DNA from: Ruania halotolerans
Lineage (GTDB): Bacteria > Actinomycetota > Actinomycetes > Actinomycetales > Beutenbergiaceae
Length of the DNA stretch: 64,000 nucleotides
Reading direction: 5' to 3'
Assembly (NCBI RefSeq): GCF_021049285.1
Contig: NZ_CP088017.1
Coordinates: 2,925,380-2,989,379, forward strand
Shown piece by piece: positions 33,842 through 44,096 of this stretch (position 1 is its first letter; every line of letters starts with the position of its first letter). Position numbers and translations under genes: made by a program. A model generated the notes under the pieces. That model was not told the origin of the DNA. It did not search any database and saw nothing but the letters and a program-made list of their open reading frames with translations.

Positions 33842-34633
33842 TCAGGAGTCGAGCGGACCGGGCGTGGCCCGCCGGGTCAACGGCTCGGTCAACGCTGTCT
33901 GCTGGAGTTCGGTCAGACGAGCCGTGCCGGCCACGGCCAGGTCGAGCAGCGAGTCCAACTCACCGCGGTGGAACGGTACGCCCTCCGCTGTGCCCTGGAC
34001 CTCCACGAACGAGCCGGCCCCGGTCACTACCACGTTCATATCCGTCTCGGCACGCACATCCTCCACATAGGGCAGGTCGAGCATCGGTGTGCCATCGATG
34101 ATGCCCACGCTGACGGCGGCCACCGAATCGGTCAGGACGATGTCGTTCTTCGCGACGGCGCCGTTCTCCCGGCCCCAGGCGACGGCGTCGGCAAGGGCGA
34201 CGTAGGCGCCGGTAATCGCGGCCGTACGGGTGCCACCGTCGGCCTGCAGCACGTCACAGTCGAGCACGATGGTGTTCTCCCCGAGTGCGGAGACATCGAT
34301 GATGGCGCGCAGTGAGCGGCCGATCAGCCGGGAGATTTCATGAGTGCGCCCGCCGATCTTGCCCTTGACTGACTCGCGGCCGGAACGGGAGTTCGTGGAT
34401 CGGGGAAGCATCGCGTACTCCGCGGTCACCCATCCCAAGCCGGAACCTTTGCGCCAGCGCGGCACGCCTTCGGTGAAGGAGGCGGTGCACAGCACCCGCG
34501 TGCCGCCGAACTCCACGAGCACACTGCCTTCGGCCTGGTCGGACCATCCGCGGTGAAAGGACACGGGGCGGAGCTGGTCGGGTCGGCGGCCATCGGCGCG
34601 GGCAATCGCTGTTGTCGCTGTGCTCTCAGTCAT
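33842..34633 (-). CDS. rph: Ribonuclease PH
   Basis: The 263-residue phosphorolytic exoribonuclease trims tRNA 3' ends. It has [58 protein letters not shown] (with the conserved Arg-rich phosphate-binding region), [27 protein letters not shown] and [14 protein letters not shown]. All family blocks are present. It is the upstream partner of rdgB. Confidence 0.97.
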   Translation of the reverse strand: MTESTATTAIARADGRRPDQLRPVSFHRGWSDQAEGSVLVEFGGTRVLCTASFTEGVPRWRKGSGLGWVTAEYAMLPRSTNSRSGRESVKGKIGGRTHEISRLIGRSLRAIIDVSALGENTIVLDCDVLQADGGTRTAAITGAYVALADAVAWGRENGAVAKNDIVLTDSVAAVSVGIIDGTPMLDLPYVEDVRAETDMNVVVTGAGSFVEVQGTAEGVPFHRGELDSLLDLAVAGTARLTELQQTALTEPLTRRATPGPLDS

Positions 34634-34754
34634 GGCATCGAGCCTACGGCAGCGGGCGCCGTGCTCTTCGTTCGTCGCGCTCGGCCGACGGCAGGCTCAA
34701 CCGCAATGCACCCAACCAGCAAGCACACCCAACCGACTGCAGGCTGAGAGAGCC

Positions 34755-34789
34755 CCGCCCCGGGTGACCGCGTGGGTCGCCCGGGGCGG
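34755..34789. terminator. Terminator downstream of ppc
   Basis: CCGCCCCGGG pairs with CCCGGGGCGG, and inner GACC pairs with GGTC, giving a near-continuous GC stem at 34755-34789. It is 22 bp beyond the ppc stop and before the rph start, so it separates the two transcripts. Confidence 0.75.
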
Positions 34790-34810
34790 AGTTGTATACG
34801 GAACTGACAC

Positions 34811-37507
34811 TCAGCCGGTGTTCTGCAGACCGGCGGCCACCCCGTTCATCGACAGCAGCATGACGCGCCGGATCTGTGCGTCCTCGGCCTGGTCGGAGCC
34901 ATCCGCCTCACGCAACGCCCGCAGAGCGCGCAACTGGATAAGCGAGAGTGCGTCCACATACGGGCTACGCAGTTGGACCGCCCGGCCAAGCACGCGGTGC
35001 CCGGCGAGCAGCCGCTCCTGACCGGTGATGTCCACGATCCACTTCTTCGTCAGCGCGAGCTCGGTGAGCACCAACTCCGCGAGGTCGTCCCGGTCCCCGA
35101 GGGCCAGGTAACGGCGTGCGATGCGCTCATCCGTCTTCGCCAGCGACATCTCAACGTTGTCGATCATGGTGGCGAACAGCGGCCAGCGCTGGTACGCCTC
35201 CCGAAGTCGCTCCAGGTCACCAACACCGGCAAGCGCGGTGCCGAGGCCGAACCAGCCGGTGAGGTTGATCCGTGCCTGGGTCCAGGCGAACACCCACGGG
35301 ATCGCTCGCAGATCCTCAAGGGATTCCATGCTCAGTCCCCGCCGGGCCGGGCGGGAGCCGAGCGGCAACCAGCCGACCTCCTCCTGCGGGGTGACCTGAC
35401 CGAACCAGGCCGGGAAGCCCTCAGAACGCACCAGCTCGTAGAACCGCTCCCGGGAGACCTCGTCCATCCGGGCTGCGACATCGGCGAAATCGCGGGCCGC
35501 TGTGGCGTTGCGCTCCTCCACCGTGGGCGTGGACTGCAACAGCGTGGCGGCAGCGACCTGCTCGATATGCCGCTGCGCGATCACCGGGTCGCCGTAGCGG
35601 GCGAAGATGACCTCGCCCTGCTCGGTCAACTTGAACCGGCCGTCCACCGAACCCGGGGGCTGAGCGAGCACGGCGCGGTTGGCCGGGCCGCCACCGCGGC
35701 CGAGGGCGCCGCCGCGGCCATGGAACAGGGTCAGCGTGACGTCGTGCTTCTTCGCCCACTGGGCAATCCGCTCTTGCGCATCGTAGAGCGCAAGAGTGGC
35801 CGACACGGGGCCGACGTCCTTGGAAGAATCTGAGTAGCCGAGCATCACCTCGACGCGACGACCGGTCGCCTCCAGCCGCTGCTGCACCTGCGGCAGCGCG
35901 AGCATCTCTTCGAGGACGTCGGTGCTCGCCTGCAGATCGTCGAAGGTCTCGAACAGCGGGATCACGTCGAGCACCGGAGCGTCCTCAGCCGAACCGAGCG
36001 CTTCCTCCGCGAGCCGGTACACCGCTGCGATATCGGCCGCGCAGGTAGTGAACGAGATGATGTACCGGTGTGCGGCGAGTTCGCCGTGGCGGCGCTGGAT
36101 GCCAGAGATCGTGCGCAACGTTTCCAGCACCTCCTGGCTTCGCTCGCTCAGTTCCCCACCCGCGTCGATCTCTTCGAGAGTCTGGTTGTGCACCTGGGAA
36201 TGCTGACGGACTTCAAGCTCGGCGAGGTGGAACCCGAAGGTCTGCACCTGCCAGATGAGATCCTGCACGTCCCCGTAGGCCTGCCGGGCGTCGCCGGCAC
36301 CGACGAGGGAGGACTGCACCACGGTCAGGTCCGCGAGCAACTCGGCCGGGTCGTCATAGCCGAGGTCGGCATCCCGGCGCCGAGTGGCGGCGATCCGTTC
36401 GGCGATCACGAGCATCACCCGGCGGTACGGCTCGTTGGGAGACTTACCGGCGATGTCATCGGTGAGTTCGGCGGAGAGCTGCCGCTGCCGGTTCCACAGG
36501 GCATCAAGCTCCTCTGAGGCGGGCGTGGTGTCCGCGCCCAGGGTAAGTGCGCGGCCAATCCGCGCCGCCGCCTTCTCCAGTCCGGTGAGCACATGCTCGG
36601 AAGCGATCGCCGCCGCCGACCGCGTGATCGAGGAGGTGACGTTCGGGTTTCCGTCCCGGTCTGCTCCGATCCAACTGCCCAGGCGCACGAAGGCGGGAGC
36701 CTGTGGCGGCGTCGGAGCGTCCGGATCCTGCAGCAGGGCGTCCACTGTGCGGTACATCGCCGGCAGCGCGGTGAACAGAGTCTGATCGAAGATCCCCATC
36801 GCGGTGCGGACCTCGTCCAGCGGGGTGGGCTTGGTGGCGCGCAGCGGAGAGGTACGCCAGAGCCGGTCGATCTGCGAGATCAGCTCGCGGCGGTTGCCCT
36901 CCAGGGCGTTCGAACCCAGGCGTGGGTCGTCCCGCTCGCCAAGCAACTCGGAGATGCTACGGATGCTGGCAGCCACGGCCCGTCGACGCGCCTCAGTGGG
37001 GTGCGCGGTCAGGACGGGACGGAACTCCAGACCAGCGATCCGCCGTCGGGCCTCTTCCTCTCCGAGTTCCTTGGTGAGGAACGCCCAGGCGCTGCGCAGC
37101 GAGTCCTCCGGCGGGCGGCCGGGGTCGATCGAGCCAGTGTCACGAGCGCGCAGCGTGCGCACTCGGTGGAACTCCTCGGCCAGGTTCACCAGGTGGAAGT
37201 AGCAGGTGAAGGCTCGGGCCACCTTCTCGGCGCGGTCCAGGCTGAAAGACTCCACCAGCGCTTCGGCGTGTGTGAAAGCCTCGGTTCCACCATCGTCGTA
37301 GGCGGAGATGGCCAGCTCACGCAGGCGCTCGACATCGGCCAACAGCTCTGGTCCACCGCTCTCGGTGAGCACGGTGCCGAGCAACTCGCCGAGGAGTCTG
37401 ACGTCATGGCGGAGCGCGTCGGGCATCTCCAGCACTGCCCCGGTGCGGGAGCCGGTGGCGATCCCGTTCGCGGGTGTGGTCACGGTCGCTTCGGGTGCAT
37501 CGGTCAT
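34811..37507 (-). CDS. ppc: Phosphoenolpyruvate carboxylase
   Basis: The 898-residue enzyme makes oxaloacetate from phosphoenolpyruvate and bicarbonate to refill the citric acid cycle. It carries PVLTAHPTEARRR with catalytic His at about 169, the block VEVMLGYSDSSKDVGP, LFHGRGGALGRGGGP (second catalytic region) and the C-terminal MNGVAAGLQNTG with the family's terminal QNTG, which carries allosteric and catalytic Asn/Gly residues. Length is normal. It is transcribed alone, with a terminator after it and a 235-bp gap before it that shows no clear gene. Confidence 0.97.
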   Translation of the reverse strand: MTDAPEATVTTPANGIATGSRTGAVLEMPDALRHDVRLLGELLGTVLTESGGPELLADVERLRELAISAYDDGGTEAFTHAEALVESFSLDRAEKVARAFTCYFHLVNLAEEFHRVRTLRARDTGSIDPGRPPEDSLRSAWAFLTKELGEEEARRRIAGLEFRPVLTAHPTEARRRAVAASIRSISELLGERDDPRLGSNALEGNRRELISQIDRLWRTSPLRATKPTPLDEVRTAMGIFDQTLFTALPAMYRTVDALLQDPDAPTPPQAPAFVRLGSWIGADRDGNPNVTSSITRSAAAIASEHVLTGLEKAAARIGRALTLGADTTPASEELDALWNRQRQLSAELTDDIAGKSPNEPYRRVMLVIAERIAATRRRDADLGYDDPAELLADLTVVQSSLVGAGDARQAYGDVQDLIWQVQTFGFHLAELEVRQHSQVHNQTLEEIDAGGELSERSQEVLETLRTISGIQRRHGELAAHRYIISFTTCAADIAAVYRLAEEALGSAEDAPVLDVIPLFETFDDLQASTDVLEEMLALPQVQQRLEATGRRVEVMLGYSDSSKDVGPVSATLALYDAQERIAQWAKKHDVTLTLFHGRGGALGRGGGPANRAVLAQPPGSVDGRFKLTEQGEVIFARYGDPVIAQRHIEQVAAATLLQSTPTVEERNATAARDFADVAARMDEVSRERFYELVRSEGFPAWFGQVTPQEEVGWLPLGSRPARRGLSMESLEDLRAIPWVFAWTQARINLTGWFGLGTALAGVGDLERLREAYQRWPLFATMIDNVEMSLAKTDERIARRYLALGDRDDLAELVLTELALTKKWIVDITGQERLLAGHRVLGRAVQLRSPYVDALSLIQLRALRALREADGSDQAEDAQIRRVMLLSMNGVAAGLQNTG

Positions 37508-37742
37508 AGCGTGAGACTACCGAGTCTTTACTAGCCCGTGACACCCGTGTCTGGTGAGTGGACAGTCACACCGGGGTGGGCCGGATGATCCCGGCGCCTA
37601 CCTGAGCAGGACGCACTCGGCGGCCGCCGAGTGTCCGACTTTTCGGCTATATCTCAATGAATGAGCGAGATTCGCCGCACTCGCGAGAGGTGGGGGTTGG
37701 GGGCGGGGCGGGGCGGGTGGTGGGGTCCGTCACACCGCTGCT

Positions 37743-38516
37743 TCAGAGAATCCAGGTGGCTCCTGGTTCGGCCAGGTCCACCGGGCCCGCGAACTCCGTG
37801 AGAGCCTCTGCCCGTGCGGTCTCGCCACAGACCCACGGTTGCACATGCGTGAGCACCACTCGCTTCACCGCGGCCTGGGTGGCCGCCTCTCCGGCCCGCC
37901 GGCCGGTGAGATGGATTCCACGCACCACTTCTCGTTCCTCGGTGAACGCCGCCTCGCAGAGGAACAGATCGGCGCCCGCCGCTGCGCGGACGAGTCCGTC
38001 ACACGAGTCGGTATCGCCGCTGTAGGTGAGCACGCGGGTGCCGCCGCCGCGATCGCTGGGGCCCTCGACGCGGATTGCATAGGCCGTCACCGGATGCAGC
38101 ACCTCGAACACAGTTACCCGCAGTGGGCCGACCGTTAGCACATGCTCGGGAGTCCATCGGTGGATCTCGAACTGCTCGTCGATGGTTTCACCGTTGCCGC
38201 ATACCTGGCTGATCCGTTCGGCGGTCTCGGGCGGGCCGTGCACCGGCACTGCCGGGTACGGCCCCTGCGGCCCGTAACGCAGATAGACGTGCATCGCGGC
38301 CATGTCGACCATGTGATCGGCATGTAAGTGCGACAAGAGAATCGCATCCACCGACGCCGGATCAGTGTGCCGCAGCAGTTGCCCAAATGCTCCTGATCCC
38401 AGGTCGAGCACGAGCCGCCAGGTGCGTTCGCCGTCATCGGCCTCGACCAGATACGCCGACGACGCCGATTCCGGCCCGGAGACCGATCCTGAACAGCCGA
38501 GCACCACGAGCCTCAT
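37743..38516 (-). CDS. MBL-fold hydrolase (Rv1339-like phosphodiesterase)
   Basis: The 257-residue metallo-beta-lactamase-fold protein opens [25 protein letters not shown] and carries the metal motif [13 protein letters not shown], then [27 protein letters not shown] and VLTHVQPW. The mycobacterial relative Rv1339 lies between murI and rph and acts as a cyclic-nucleotide phosphodiesterase. This gene overlaps murI by 4 bp, matching that setting. RNase Z-like activity is an alternative. Confidence 0.88.
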   Translation of the reverse strand: MRLVVLGCSGSVSGPESASSAYLVEADDGERTWRLVLDLGSGAFGQLLRHTDPASVDAILLSHLHADHMVDMAAMHVYLRYGPQGPYPAVPVHGPPETAERISQVCGNGETIDEQFEIHRWTPEHVLTVGPLRVTVFEVLHPVTAYAIRVEGPSDRGGGTRVLTYSGDTDSCDGLVRAAAGADLFLCEAAFTEEREVVRGIHLTGRRAGEAATQAAVKRVVLTHVQPWVCGETARAEALTEFAGPVDLAEPGATWIL

Positions 38517-39358
38517 GGCGCCACCCCCACGGCCGGGATCTCGCCGGTGATCTCTGCGGCCGATTCAGCACCCACCTCAGGGCCAAGGAACCGGCGGGCC
38601 AGGCGGGTGAACGCTGCCGGGTCCCCCGTGCTGAGGAATCGGTGCTGGACCGAGCCGGAAGCCTGCTGCGGGCGTTCCAGGCCATGCGCCACTAGCGCCG
38701 CGTAGACGTCCTTCGCTGTCTCTTCGGCGCTGGAGACGAGCGTGACGGCGTCCCCGGCCACGTACTGCACCACGCCGGTGAGGAGGGGGTAGTGCGTGCA
38801 GCCGAGCACGAGGGTGTCCACGTCGGCGGCCAGGATCGGGGCCAGGTACTCGTGGGCCACGTCGAGTAGCTCCGGCCCGGAGGTGACCCCGCGTTCGACG
38901 AACTCCACGAAACGCGGCGCCGCCGCGGCGGTGAGCTGCAAGTGCGGGGCTGCAGCGAACGCATCCTCGTAGGCACGCGAGGCGATGGTGGCGCGCGTTC
39001 CGATCACGCCGATCCTGCCCGTGCGGGTGGCGGCCACCGCTCGCCGCACCGCGGGCTGGATCACCTCCACTACGGGCACCCCCATTCCCAGGGTGTACCG
39101 CTCCCTGGCATCGCGCAGTACTGCTGCCGAGGCGGAGTTGCAGGCGATCACCAGCATCTTGACCCCGGACCGGACCAGATCGTCCATCACCGCGAGCGCA
39201 TGGGCGCGCACCTGTGCGATGGGCAGCGGGCCGTACGGGCCGTGCGCTGTATCGCCGAGGTAGCGCACGCTTTCGTTCGGGAGCTGATCGATCACGGCCC
39301 GGGCGACCGTGAGCCCTCCGACCCCCGAGTCGAAGATGCCGATGGGTGAATCACTCAC
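38513..39358 (-). CDS. murI: Glutamate racemase
   Basis: The 281-residue enzyme makes D-glutamate for peptidoglycan. It has [45 protein letters not shown] (first catalytic Cys), [12 protein letters not shown] and [10 protein letters not shown] (second catalytic Cys). The GTG at 39358 starts [12 protein letters not shown], the usual family start; a GTG at 39388 would add 10 unconserved residues. Confidence 0.97.
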   Translation of the reverse strand: MSDSPIGIFDSGVGGLTVARAVIDQLPNESVRYLGDTAHGPYGPLPIAQVRAHALAVMDDLVRSGVKMLVIACNSASAAVLRDARERYTLGMGVPVVEVIQPAVRRAVAATRTGRIGVIGTRATIASRAYEDAFAAAPHLQLTAAAAPRFVEFVERGVTSGPELLDVAHEYLAPILAADVDTLVLGCTHYPLLTGVVQYVAGDAVTLVSSAEETAKDVYAALVAHGLERPQQASGSVQHRFLSTGDPAAFTRLARRFLGPEVGAESAAEITGEIPAVGVAP

Positions 39359-39397
39359 CCGAGAGAGACTAGAGGCGAGGCCCGACACCCGCAGCGC

Positions 39398-40033
39398 TCA
39401 GTCATCGAGTGTGGGCAGCATCACCTGCAGCAGGGACTCCTGCAGCCAGCTGAGCGCGGAGTAGAGCATACCCAGCGCCTCGCGAACCTCATCCTGGTCC
39501 GAACCCCCCGTGCTGCGGCGAAGCGCAGCCCGGTGCAGTTCCTCCGCGTCTTCTTCGGTGCGGATATCGAGCCGCTCGGCCACCACGAGCCGGACGTCAT
39601 TGAGTGCCCCCGCCCACTCCATTGCATGCTCGGGTGCAACTCGCACCTCACTACCCGGGGCCTGCAGTGCCATCCACACCATCCGCAACCGGGCCGTCTT
39701 GGTCTGGCGCAACTCCGCCTCGGTGAGGCGCCGGAACTCGGCGGAGACTTCGTCGTCGGTGACGCTCGCGTCCGGCAGCAGTCGCGCCAGGGCGGGGTCA
39801 GCCGGGGTGAGCAGGCCGTCGGCCGACCAGGCCAGGCCTGCCAGCGGATCGGTGGCGGGATCGCCCGGGCGAGAGACGCCGTCGGGCGCTTCTTCCAGCG
39901 GCCCCAGGCGCACCCCGAGCAGTTCGCTCGTATCGGCGACCACGCGGGCGAGGATCGTGCGCTCATCACCACTGATCTCGGCCACGAAGGCGCCTCGGCG
40001 CCGGGTGAATCCTCGCACGGCCTCAGTCCTCAT
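39398..40033 (-). CDS. DUF2017 protein
   Basis: The 211-residue protein starts [40 protein letters not shown]. It has a long acidic helical middle ([34 protein letters not shown]) and [21 protein letters not shown] at the end. It is an actinobacterial DUF2017 family member, nearly always next to clpS, as here (11-bp overlap). A link with Clp proteolysis is implied by this neighbour only. Confidence 0.85.
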   Translation of the reverse strand: MRTEAVRGFTRRRGAFVAEISGDERTILARVVADTSELLGVRLGPLEEAPDGVSRPGDPATDPLAGLAWSADGLLTPADPALARLLPDASVTDDEVSAEFRRLTEAELRQTKTARLRMVWMALQAPGSEVRVAPEHAMEWAGALNDVRLVVAERLDIRTEEDAEELHRAALRRSTGGSDQDEVREALGMLYSALSWLQESLLQVMLPTLDD

Positions 40034-40313
40034 CCTGGGAGAGCGTGGCCCACAGGCCGTAGGAGTGCATTGCCTGCACATCCACCTCCATCTGTTCTCG
40101 GCTGCCCTGGGAGACGGTGCTGCGCCCCTGATGATGCACTTGCAGCATGAGTGAGTGGGCCTTCTCCTCCGAGTAACCGAAATAGCTGCGGAACACGTAG
40201 GTGACGTAACTCATCAGGTTGACCGGGTCGTTCCACACGATCGTTCGCCACGGTCGCTCACGGGCAGTGTGCGGTTCCGACTCGATCGCAGAGTCGGCCT
40301 CCGGTGTGCTGAC
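40023..40313 (-). CDS. clpS: ATP-dependent Clp protease adaptor
   Basis: ClpS delivers N-degron substrates to ClpC/ClpA-ClpP. The core is [71 protein letters not shown]: the NDPVN loop, the acidic/hydrophobic pocket and the VHHxG motif are all present. A GTG at 40313 gives a 96-residue protein with a short acidic leader; upstream GTGs (40349 and 40388) are possible and no clear ribosome site decides. Confidence 0.93.
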   Translation of the reverse strand, partial: VSTPEADSAIESEPHTARERPWRTIVWNDPVNLMSYVTYVFRSYFGYSEEKAHSLMLQVHHQGRSTVSQGSREQMEVDVQAMHSYGLWATLSQDED

Positions 40314-40426
40314 TGGCACGGAGCAGGTGGGTGGGCGTAAGAGTGGCACAGTGCCCAGACTACGGATCCGAGTGAGCGCTGGCAGCACCTGCCGCGGCCG
40401 GAGCGGCCTGCGGATACCGTGGCCTC

Positions 40427-41767
40427 ATGTCTGCGCCGAACCCACCCAGCACCCAGCACAGTAGTGCGCTACTGACCGACCGCTACGAACTCACGATGCT
40501 GCAGGCGGCCCTCGCGGACGGGACGGCCGCCCGCCGGTGCGTATTCGAGGTGTTCACCCGCCGGCTGCCGGCCGGGCGCCGCTACGGCGTGGTCGCCGGG
40601 ACCGGCCGGGTACTGGAGGCGCTGAGCACCTTCCGGTTCACCGATGTGGAACTGGAGTATCTCCGTGAGGGCGAGATCGTGAACGGCCAGACCCTCGACT
40701 TCCTCGCCAACTATCGGTTCACCGGCGAGATCTACGGGTACGCCGAAGGTGAGATGTTCTTCCCCGGTTCGCCCGTGCTCACGGTGGAGGCGTCTTTCGC
40801 CGAGGGCGTCCTGCTGGAGACGCTGGTGCTCTCGATCCTCAACTACGACTCCGCCGTGGCCTCGGCCGCCTCCCGGATGACCAGCGCGGCGGGCTCGCGC
40901 CCCTGTCTGGAGATGGGCGGGCGGCGCGCGCACGAGAATGCGGCTGTGGCGGCCGCCCGGGCCGCCGTGGTGGCCGGTTTTGCGGGCACCTCCAACCTCG
41001 AGGCCGGCCGCCGGTATGGGCTGGCCACGATCGGTACCGCAGCGCACGCCTTCACCTTGCTGCACGACGACGAACCCTCGGCTTTCGCCTCTCAGGTGGC
41101 CTCCTTCGGTGACCAGACCACGCTCCTGGTGGACACCTATGACATCGCCGAGGGAGTCCGCCGGGCGATCGCTGCAGCGGGGACCGGCTTGGACGCCGTC
41201 CGGTTGGACTCCGGGGATCTGGCCCTGGTGGCCCGCGAGGTTCGCGATCAGCTCGACGGTCTCGGCGCAACGGGTACCAAGATCGTCGTCTCCTCCGACC
41301 TGGACGAGCACGCGATCGCCTCGCTCGCGGCGGCTCCGGTCGACTCCTACGGCGTGGGCACCTCCGTGGTGACTGGCTCCGGCGCCCCGACCTGCGGAAT
41401 GGTCTACAAGCTGGTCCTCCGGGAGAACAGCGGCGGAGCGATGGAGCCGGTGCAGAAGGCATCGGCCTCGAAAGCGAGTGTGGGTGGGCGCAAGAGCGCA
41501 GCCCGGCGCACAGACGGCGCGGGGTGCGCCATCGAAGAGGTGGTAATGGGCGGGGCGCAGGCACCCTGGCAACCGGCGGAGGATGATCTTCGCCCGCTCC
41601 ACCTACCGCTCGTGCTTGACGGCGTGGTGCAGCCAGGCTTCACCGGATCCGAGGGAGTGCGGCGGGCTGCCGAACGCCATGCCGCCTCTCGCGCCGAGCT
41701 TTCTCCCTATGCGCGGCGCCTCTCCGCAGGCGACCCGGCGATCCCGACGACGCACATCACCGCCTAG
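40427..41767 (+). CDS. pncB: Nicotinate phosphoribosyltransferase
   Basis: The 446-residue enzyme salvages nicotinate into NAD by attaching phosphoribose. Motifs are LLTDRYELTMLQAAL, RRCVFEVFTRRLPAGRRYGVVAG, EMGGRRAHENAA (with the catalytic His region), AGTSNLEAGRRYGLATIGTAAHAFTLL, LVDTYDIAEGVRRAI and VRLDSGDLALVAREVRDQLDGLGATGTKIVVSSDLDE, then TCGMVYKLV. It stands alone on the plus strand, divergent from clpS; this spatial arrangement recurs in actinobacteria. Confidence 0.96.
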   Translation: MSAPNPPSTQHSSALLTDRYELTMLQAALADGTAARRCVFEVFTRRLPAGRRYGVVAGTGRVLEALSTFRFTDVELEYLREGEIVNGQTLDFLANYRFTGEIYGYAEGEMFFPGSPVLTVEASFAEGVLLETLVLSILNYDSAVASAASRMTSAAGSRPCLEMGGRRAHENAAVAAARAAVVAGFAGTSNLEAGRRYGLATIGTAAHAFTLLHDDEPSAFASQVASFGDQTTLLVDTYDIAEGVRRAIAAAGTGLDAVRLDSGDLALVAREVRDQLDGLGATGTKIVVSSDLDEHAIASLAAAPVDSYGVGTSVVTGSGAPTCGMVYKLVLRENSGGAMEPVQKASASKASVGGRKSAARRTDGAGCAIEEVVMGGAQAPWQPAEDDLRPLHLPLVLDGVVQPGFTGSEGVRRAAERHAASRAELSPYARRLSAGDPAIPTTHITA

Positions 41768-41875
41768 TGGTCATGAGCCAGGACACCTAGTCCGTCCCGA
41801 TGAGCGCTCACTGCTGCTCCGCGAGAGGGCCGCGCCCAGCACGAGGGCGGCGGGGCCCTGCGAGTCCGGGGCGGG

Positions 41876-43705
41876 TCAGGACTGGCCGACGAACCAGCGA
41901 CGCACCTTCGCGATCCGGGTACGCAGGTGCTCGGCCGACGCCGTGGCTACCTCACCGCCGCCAGAGTGCTCACGCAGCCGGGTGTGTACCACCCCGTGCG
42001 GAGTCCCACTGCGCCGCGCCCACGCCTTCACCAGCTGGTTGAGCTCCTTGCGCAGTTCAGCCACGACGCGGTGATCATCCACCGGTGCCGGCTCAGCCTG
42101 GCCCCGACGCCCGCGGGCAGCCACGTGGTCGGCCTGCCGGGAGCGCAGCAACGTGGTCACCTGATCGGCGTCCAGGAGGCCCGGGATGCCGAGGAAGTCC
42201 TGCTCCTCGTCGGAGCCGAGCTCAGCACCCAGACCGAACTCGCCGCCGTCGAAGAGCACCTTGTCGAAAGAGGCCTGCGCCTCGAGGGCCTCGAAGCCGG
42301 GCAACATCAGGTCGTCGGGGGCCTTCTCCTCCTTGTTGGCGGCCGCGACCTCGGCATCCTCGGCCGCGAAGATCTCGACCGTCTCATCGCCGACCGTCTT
42401 TCGGTCCAGGGCGTGGTCCCTCTCGGTCTCCATCTCGTTCGCCAGCCCTAGCAGGGTGGGCACTGACGGGAGGAAGATCGAGGCCGTCTCGCCGCGCTTG
42501 CGGGCACGTACGAACCGGCCCACGGCCTGGGCGAAGAACAACGGGGTGGCCGTGGAGGTGGCGTACACGCCGACGGCGAGGCGGGGCACGTCCACCCCTT
42601 CGGAGACCATGCGCACGGCGACCATCCACCGCTGCTCGCCGGAGGCGTACTCCTCGATCCGGCGGGAGGCGTCAGTGTCGTCGGAGAGCACCACCACCGG
42701 GGCGGCCCCGGTGATCCGCTGCAGGTGCGCAGCGTAGGCGCGAGCCTTCGTCTGGTCGGTCGCGATCACCAGTCCCCCGGCGTCAGGGACGTGCCGGCGC
42801 ACTTCGGCGAGGCGACGGTCGGCGGCGGTGAGCACGGACGGGATCCACTCCCCCTGCGGGTCCAGGGCGGTGCGCCATGCCTGGCCCACCATGTCCTTGG
42901 TGAGTGGTTCGCCCAGGCGCGCACTGATCTCGTCGCCGGACTTGGTACGCCAGCGCATCTGGCCGGAGTAGGAGAGGAAGATCACCGGTCGCACGACGTG
43001 GTCGGCCAGCGCATCACCGTAGCCGTAGGTGTGGTCGGCCTTGGAACGGCGGATACCGTCGACGTCGCGTTCATAGGTGATAAACGGGATCGGGGAGGTA
43101 TCGGAACGGAACGGGGTCCCGGTGAGGGCGAGGCGCCGGGTGGCGGATTCGAACGCCTCTCGGACAGCATCCCCCCAGGAGAGTGCATCACCGGCGTGGT
43201 GCACCTCGTCGAGGATCACCAACGTGCGGGCGTTGTCGGTGCGGGCCCGGTGCAGGTTCGGGTTGGCAGCAACTTGGGCGTAGGTGAGGGCGACGCCGTC
43301 GTAGGCCGCCCCCTGGCGCCCCTGGGCGTTGCGGAAGTTCGGGTCGATCCGTATCCCCACGCGACCAGCCGCATCGGCCCACTGGGTCTTCAGGTGCTCG
43401 GTGGGCGCCACCACCGTGACTCGCTGCACTACGCGACGTTCCAACAGCTCGGTGGCCACCCGCAGCGCGAACGTCGTCTTCCCCGCCCCTGGTGTTGCCA
43501 CGGCGAGGAAGTCGCGGGGATCGCGGGCCAGATAGGACTCGAGCGCGGCGGCCTGCCAGGCACGCAATCGGGAGGCGGTCCCCCACGGCGCGCGCCCGGG
43601 GTACGCGGGCGGCAGGCTCGAGGCCGCAGCCGTCGACCCTGCCGACGCCTGGGTCTCAGTGGAGGTGGCTGTGTGGATGGCTGCCGAGGAATGCGGCCCG
43701 GTCAC
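41876..43705 (-). CDS. DEAD/DEAH-type SF2 helicase
   Basis: The 609-residue SF2 ATPase has RLRAWQAAALESYL, Walker A VATPGAGKTTFAL, motif Ia VVAPTEHLKTQW, DEVHH Walker B (LVILDEVHHAGD), motif III LTGTPFRSD, motif V/VI VSEGVDVPRLAVGVYATST and FFAQAVGRFVRAR. It resembles restriction-type ResIII/RadD-like helicases that occur in nearly all actinobacteria. The C-terminal 150 residues (PVDDHRVVAELRKELNQLVKAWARRSG) form a helical extension. It overlaps DUF3039 by 4 bp, a conserved actinobacterial pair. A role in DNA repair is likely but not established. Confidence 0.88.
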   Translation of the reverse strand: MTGPHSSAAIHTATSTETQASAGSTAAASSLPPAYPGRAPWGTASRLRAWQAAALESYLARDPRDFLAVATPGAGKTTFALRVATELLERRVVQRVTVVAPTEHLKTQWADAAGRVGIRIDPNFRNAQGRQGAAYDGVALTYAQVAANPNLHRARTDNARTLVILDEVHHAGDALSWGDAVREAFESATRRLALTGTPFRSDTSPIPFITYERDVDGIRRSKADHTYGYGDALADHVVRPVIFLSYSGQMRWRTKSGDEISARLGEPLTKDMVGQAWRTALDPQGEWIPSVLTAADRRLAEVRRHVPDAGGLVIATDQTKARAYAAHLQRITGAAPVVVLSDDTDASRRIEEYASGEQRWMVAVRMVSEGVDVPRLAVGVYATSTATPLFFAQAVGRFVRARKRGETASIFLPSVPTLLGLANEMETERDHALDRKTVGDETVEIFAAEDAEVAAANKEEKAPDDLMLPGFEALEAQASFDKVLFDGGEFGLGAELGSDEEQDFLGIPGLLDADQVTTLLRSRQADHVAARGRRGQAEPAPVDDHRVVAELRKELNQLVKAWARRSGTPHGVVHTRLREHSGGGEVATASAEHLRTRIAKVRRWFVGQS

Positions 43706-44046
43706 TTCTTGGAGCCGAAGCCGAAGAAGCCGCGCCGACCACCGGAGGAGTCGTCACCACCATTCCCGCCGCCGTTGAGGCTCTCGAAGATCTCCTTGCA
43801 GGCCGGGCAGATCGGGAACTTCTTCGGATCCCGGTTCGGCGTCCACACCTTGCCGCAGAGGGCGACCACCGGACCGCCCGAGACGGCGGCCGCGGTGATC
43901 TTCTCCTTCTTCACGTAATGCGAGTAGCGCTCGGCGTCACCCGGCGCCGCTTCTTCGCGGGTCTCCTCGCGCTCCAGCACATCCGTGCCCGGCCCCGAGA
44001 GTCGCTCGGATTCCTGCGGCTGTGTGGGAGGGGTGGGCTCGCTCAT
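43702..44046 (-). CDS. DUF3039 zinc-ribbon-like protein
   Basis: The 114-residue protein starts MSEPTPPTQPQESERLSGPGTDVLEREETREE, followed by HYVKKEKITAAAVSGGPVVALCGKVWTPNRDPKKFPICPACKEI. The C of ALCG and CPAC pattern suggests a zinc-binding site. The tail is Gly-rich and ends RRGFFGFGSKK. It is actinobacterial DUF3039 of unknown function, co-transcribed with the helicase. Confidence 0.88.
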   Translation of the reverse strand: MSEPTPPTQPQESERLSGPGTDVLEREETREEAAPGDAERYSHYVKKEKITAAAVSGGPVVALCGKVWTPNRDPKKFPICPACKEIFESLNGGGNGGDDSSGGRRGFFGFGSKK

Positions 44047-44096
44047 GGAGCCATTGTACGAATCCTGACGACGTCACGCGCACCGGGTGTCGAGCC

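Noticed and set aside
37508-37742. Gap between ppc and the MBL gene was checked for a small gene or RNA.
   Set aside because: No convincing start, ribosome site or RNA structure; only a short dyad-like GC-rich segment.
41458-41545. A Ser/Lys/Arg-rich loop in the nicotinate phosphoribosyltransferase that looked like an insertion.
   Set aside because: The family has a corresponding SVGGRK-containing loop, so it is normal.
42000-42400. Long open frames on the strand opposite the helicase.
   Set aside because: High GC gives many shadow frames; these lack family motifs and a ribosome site.
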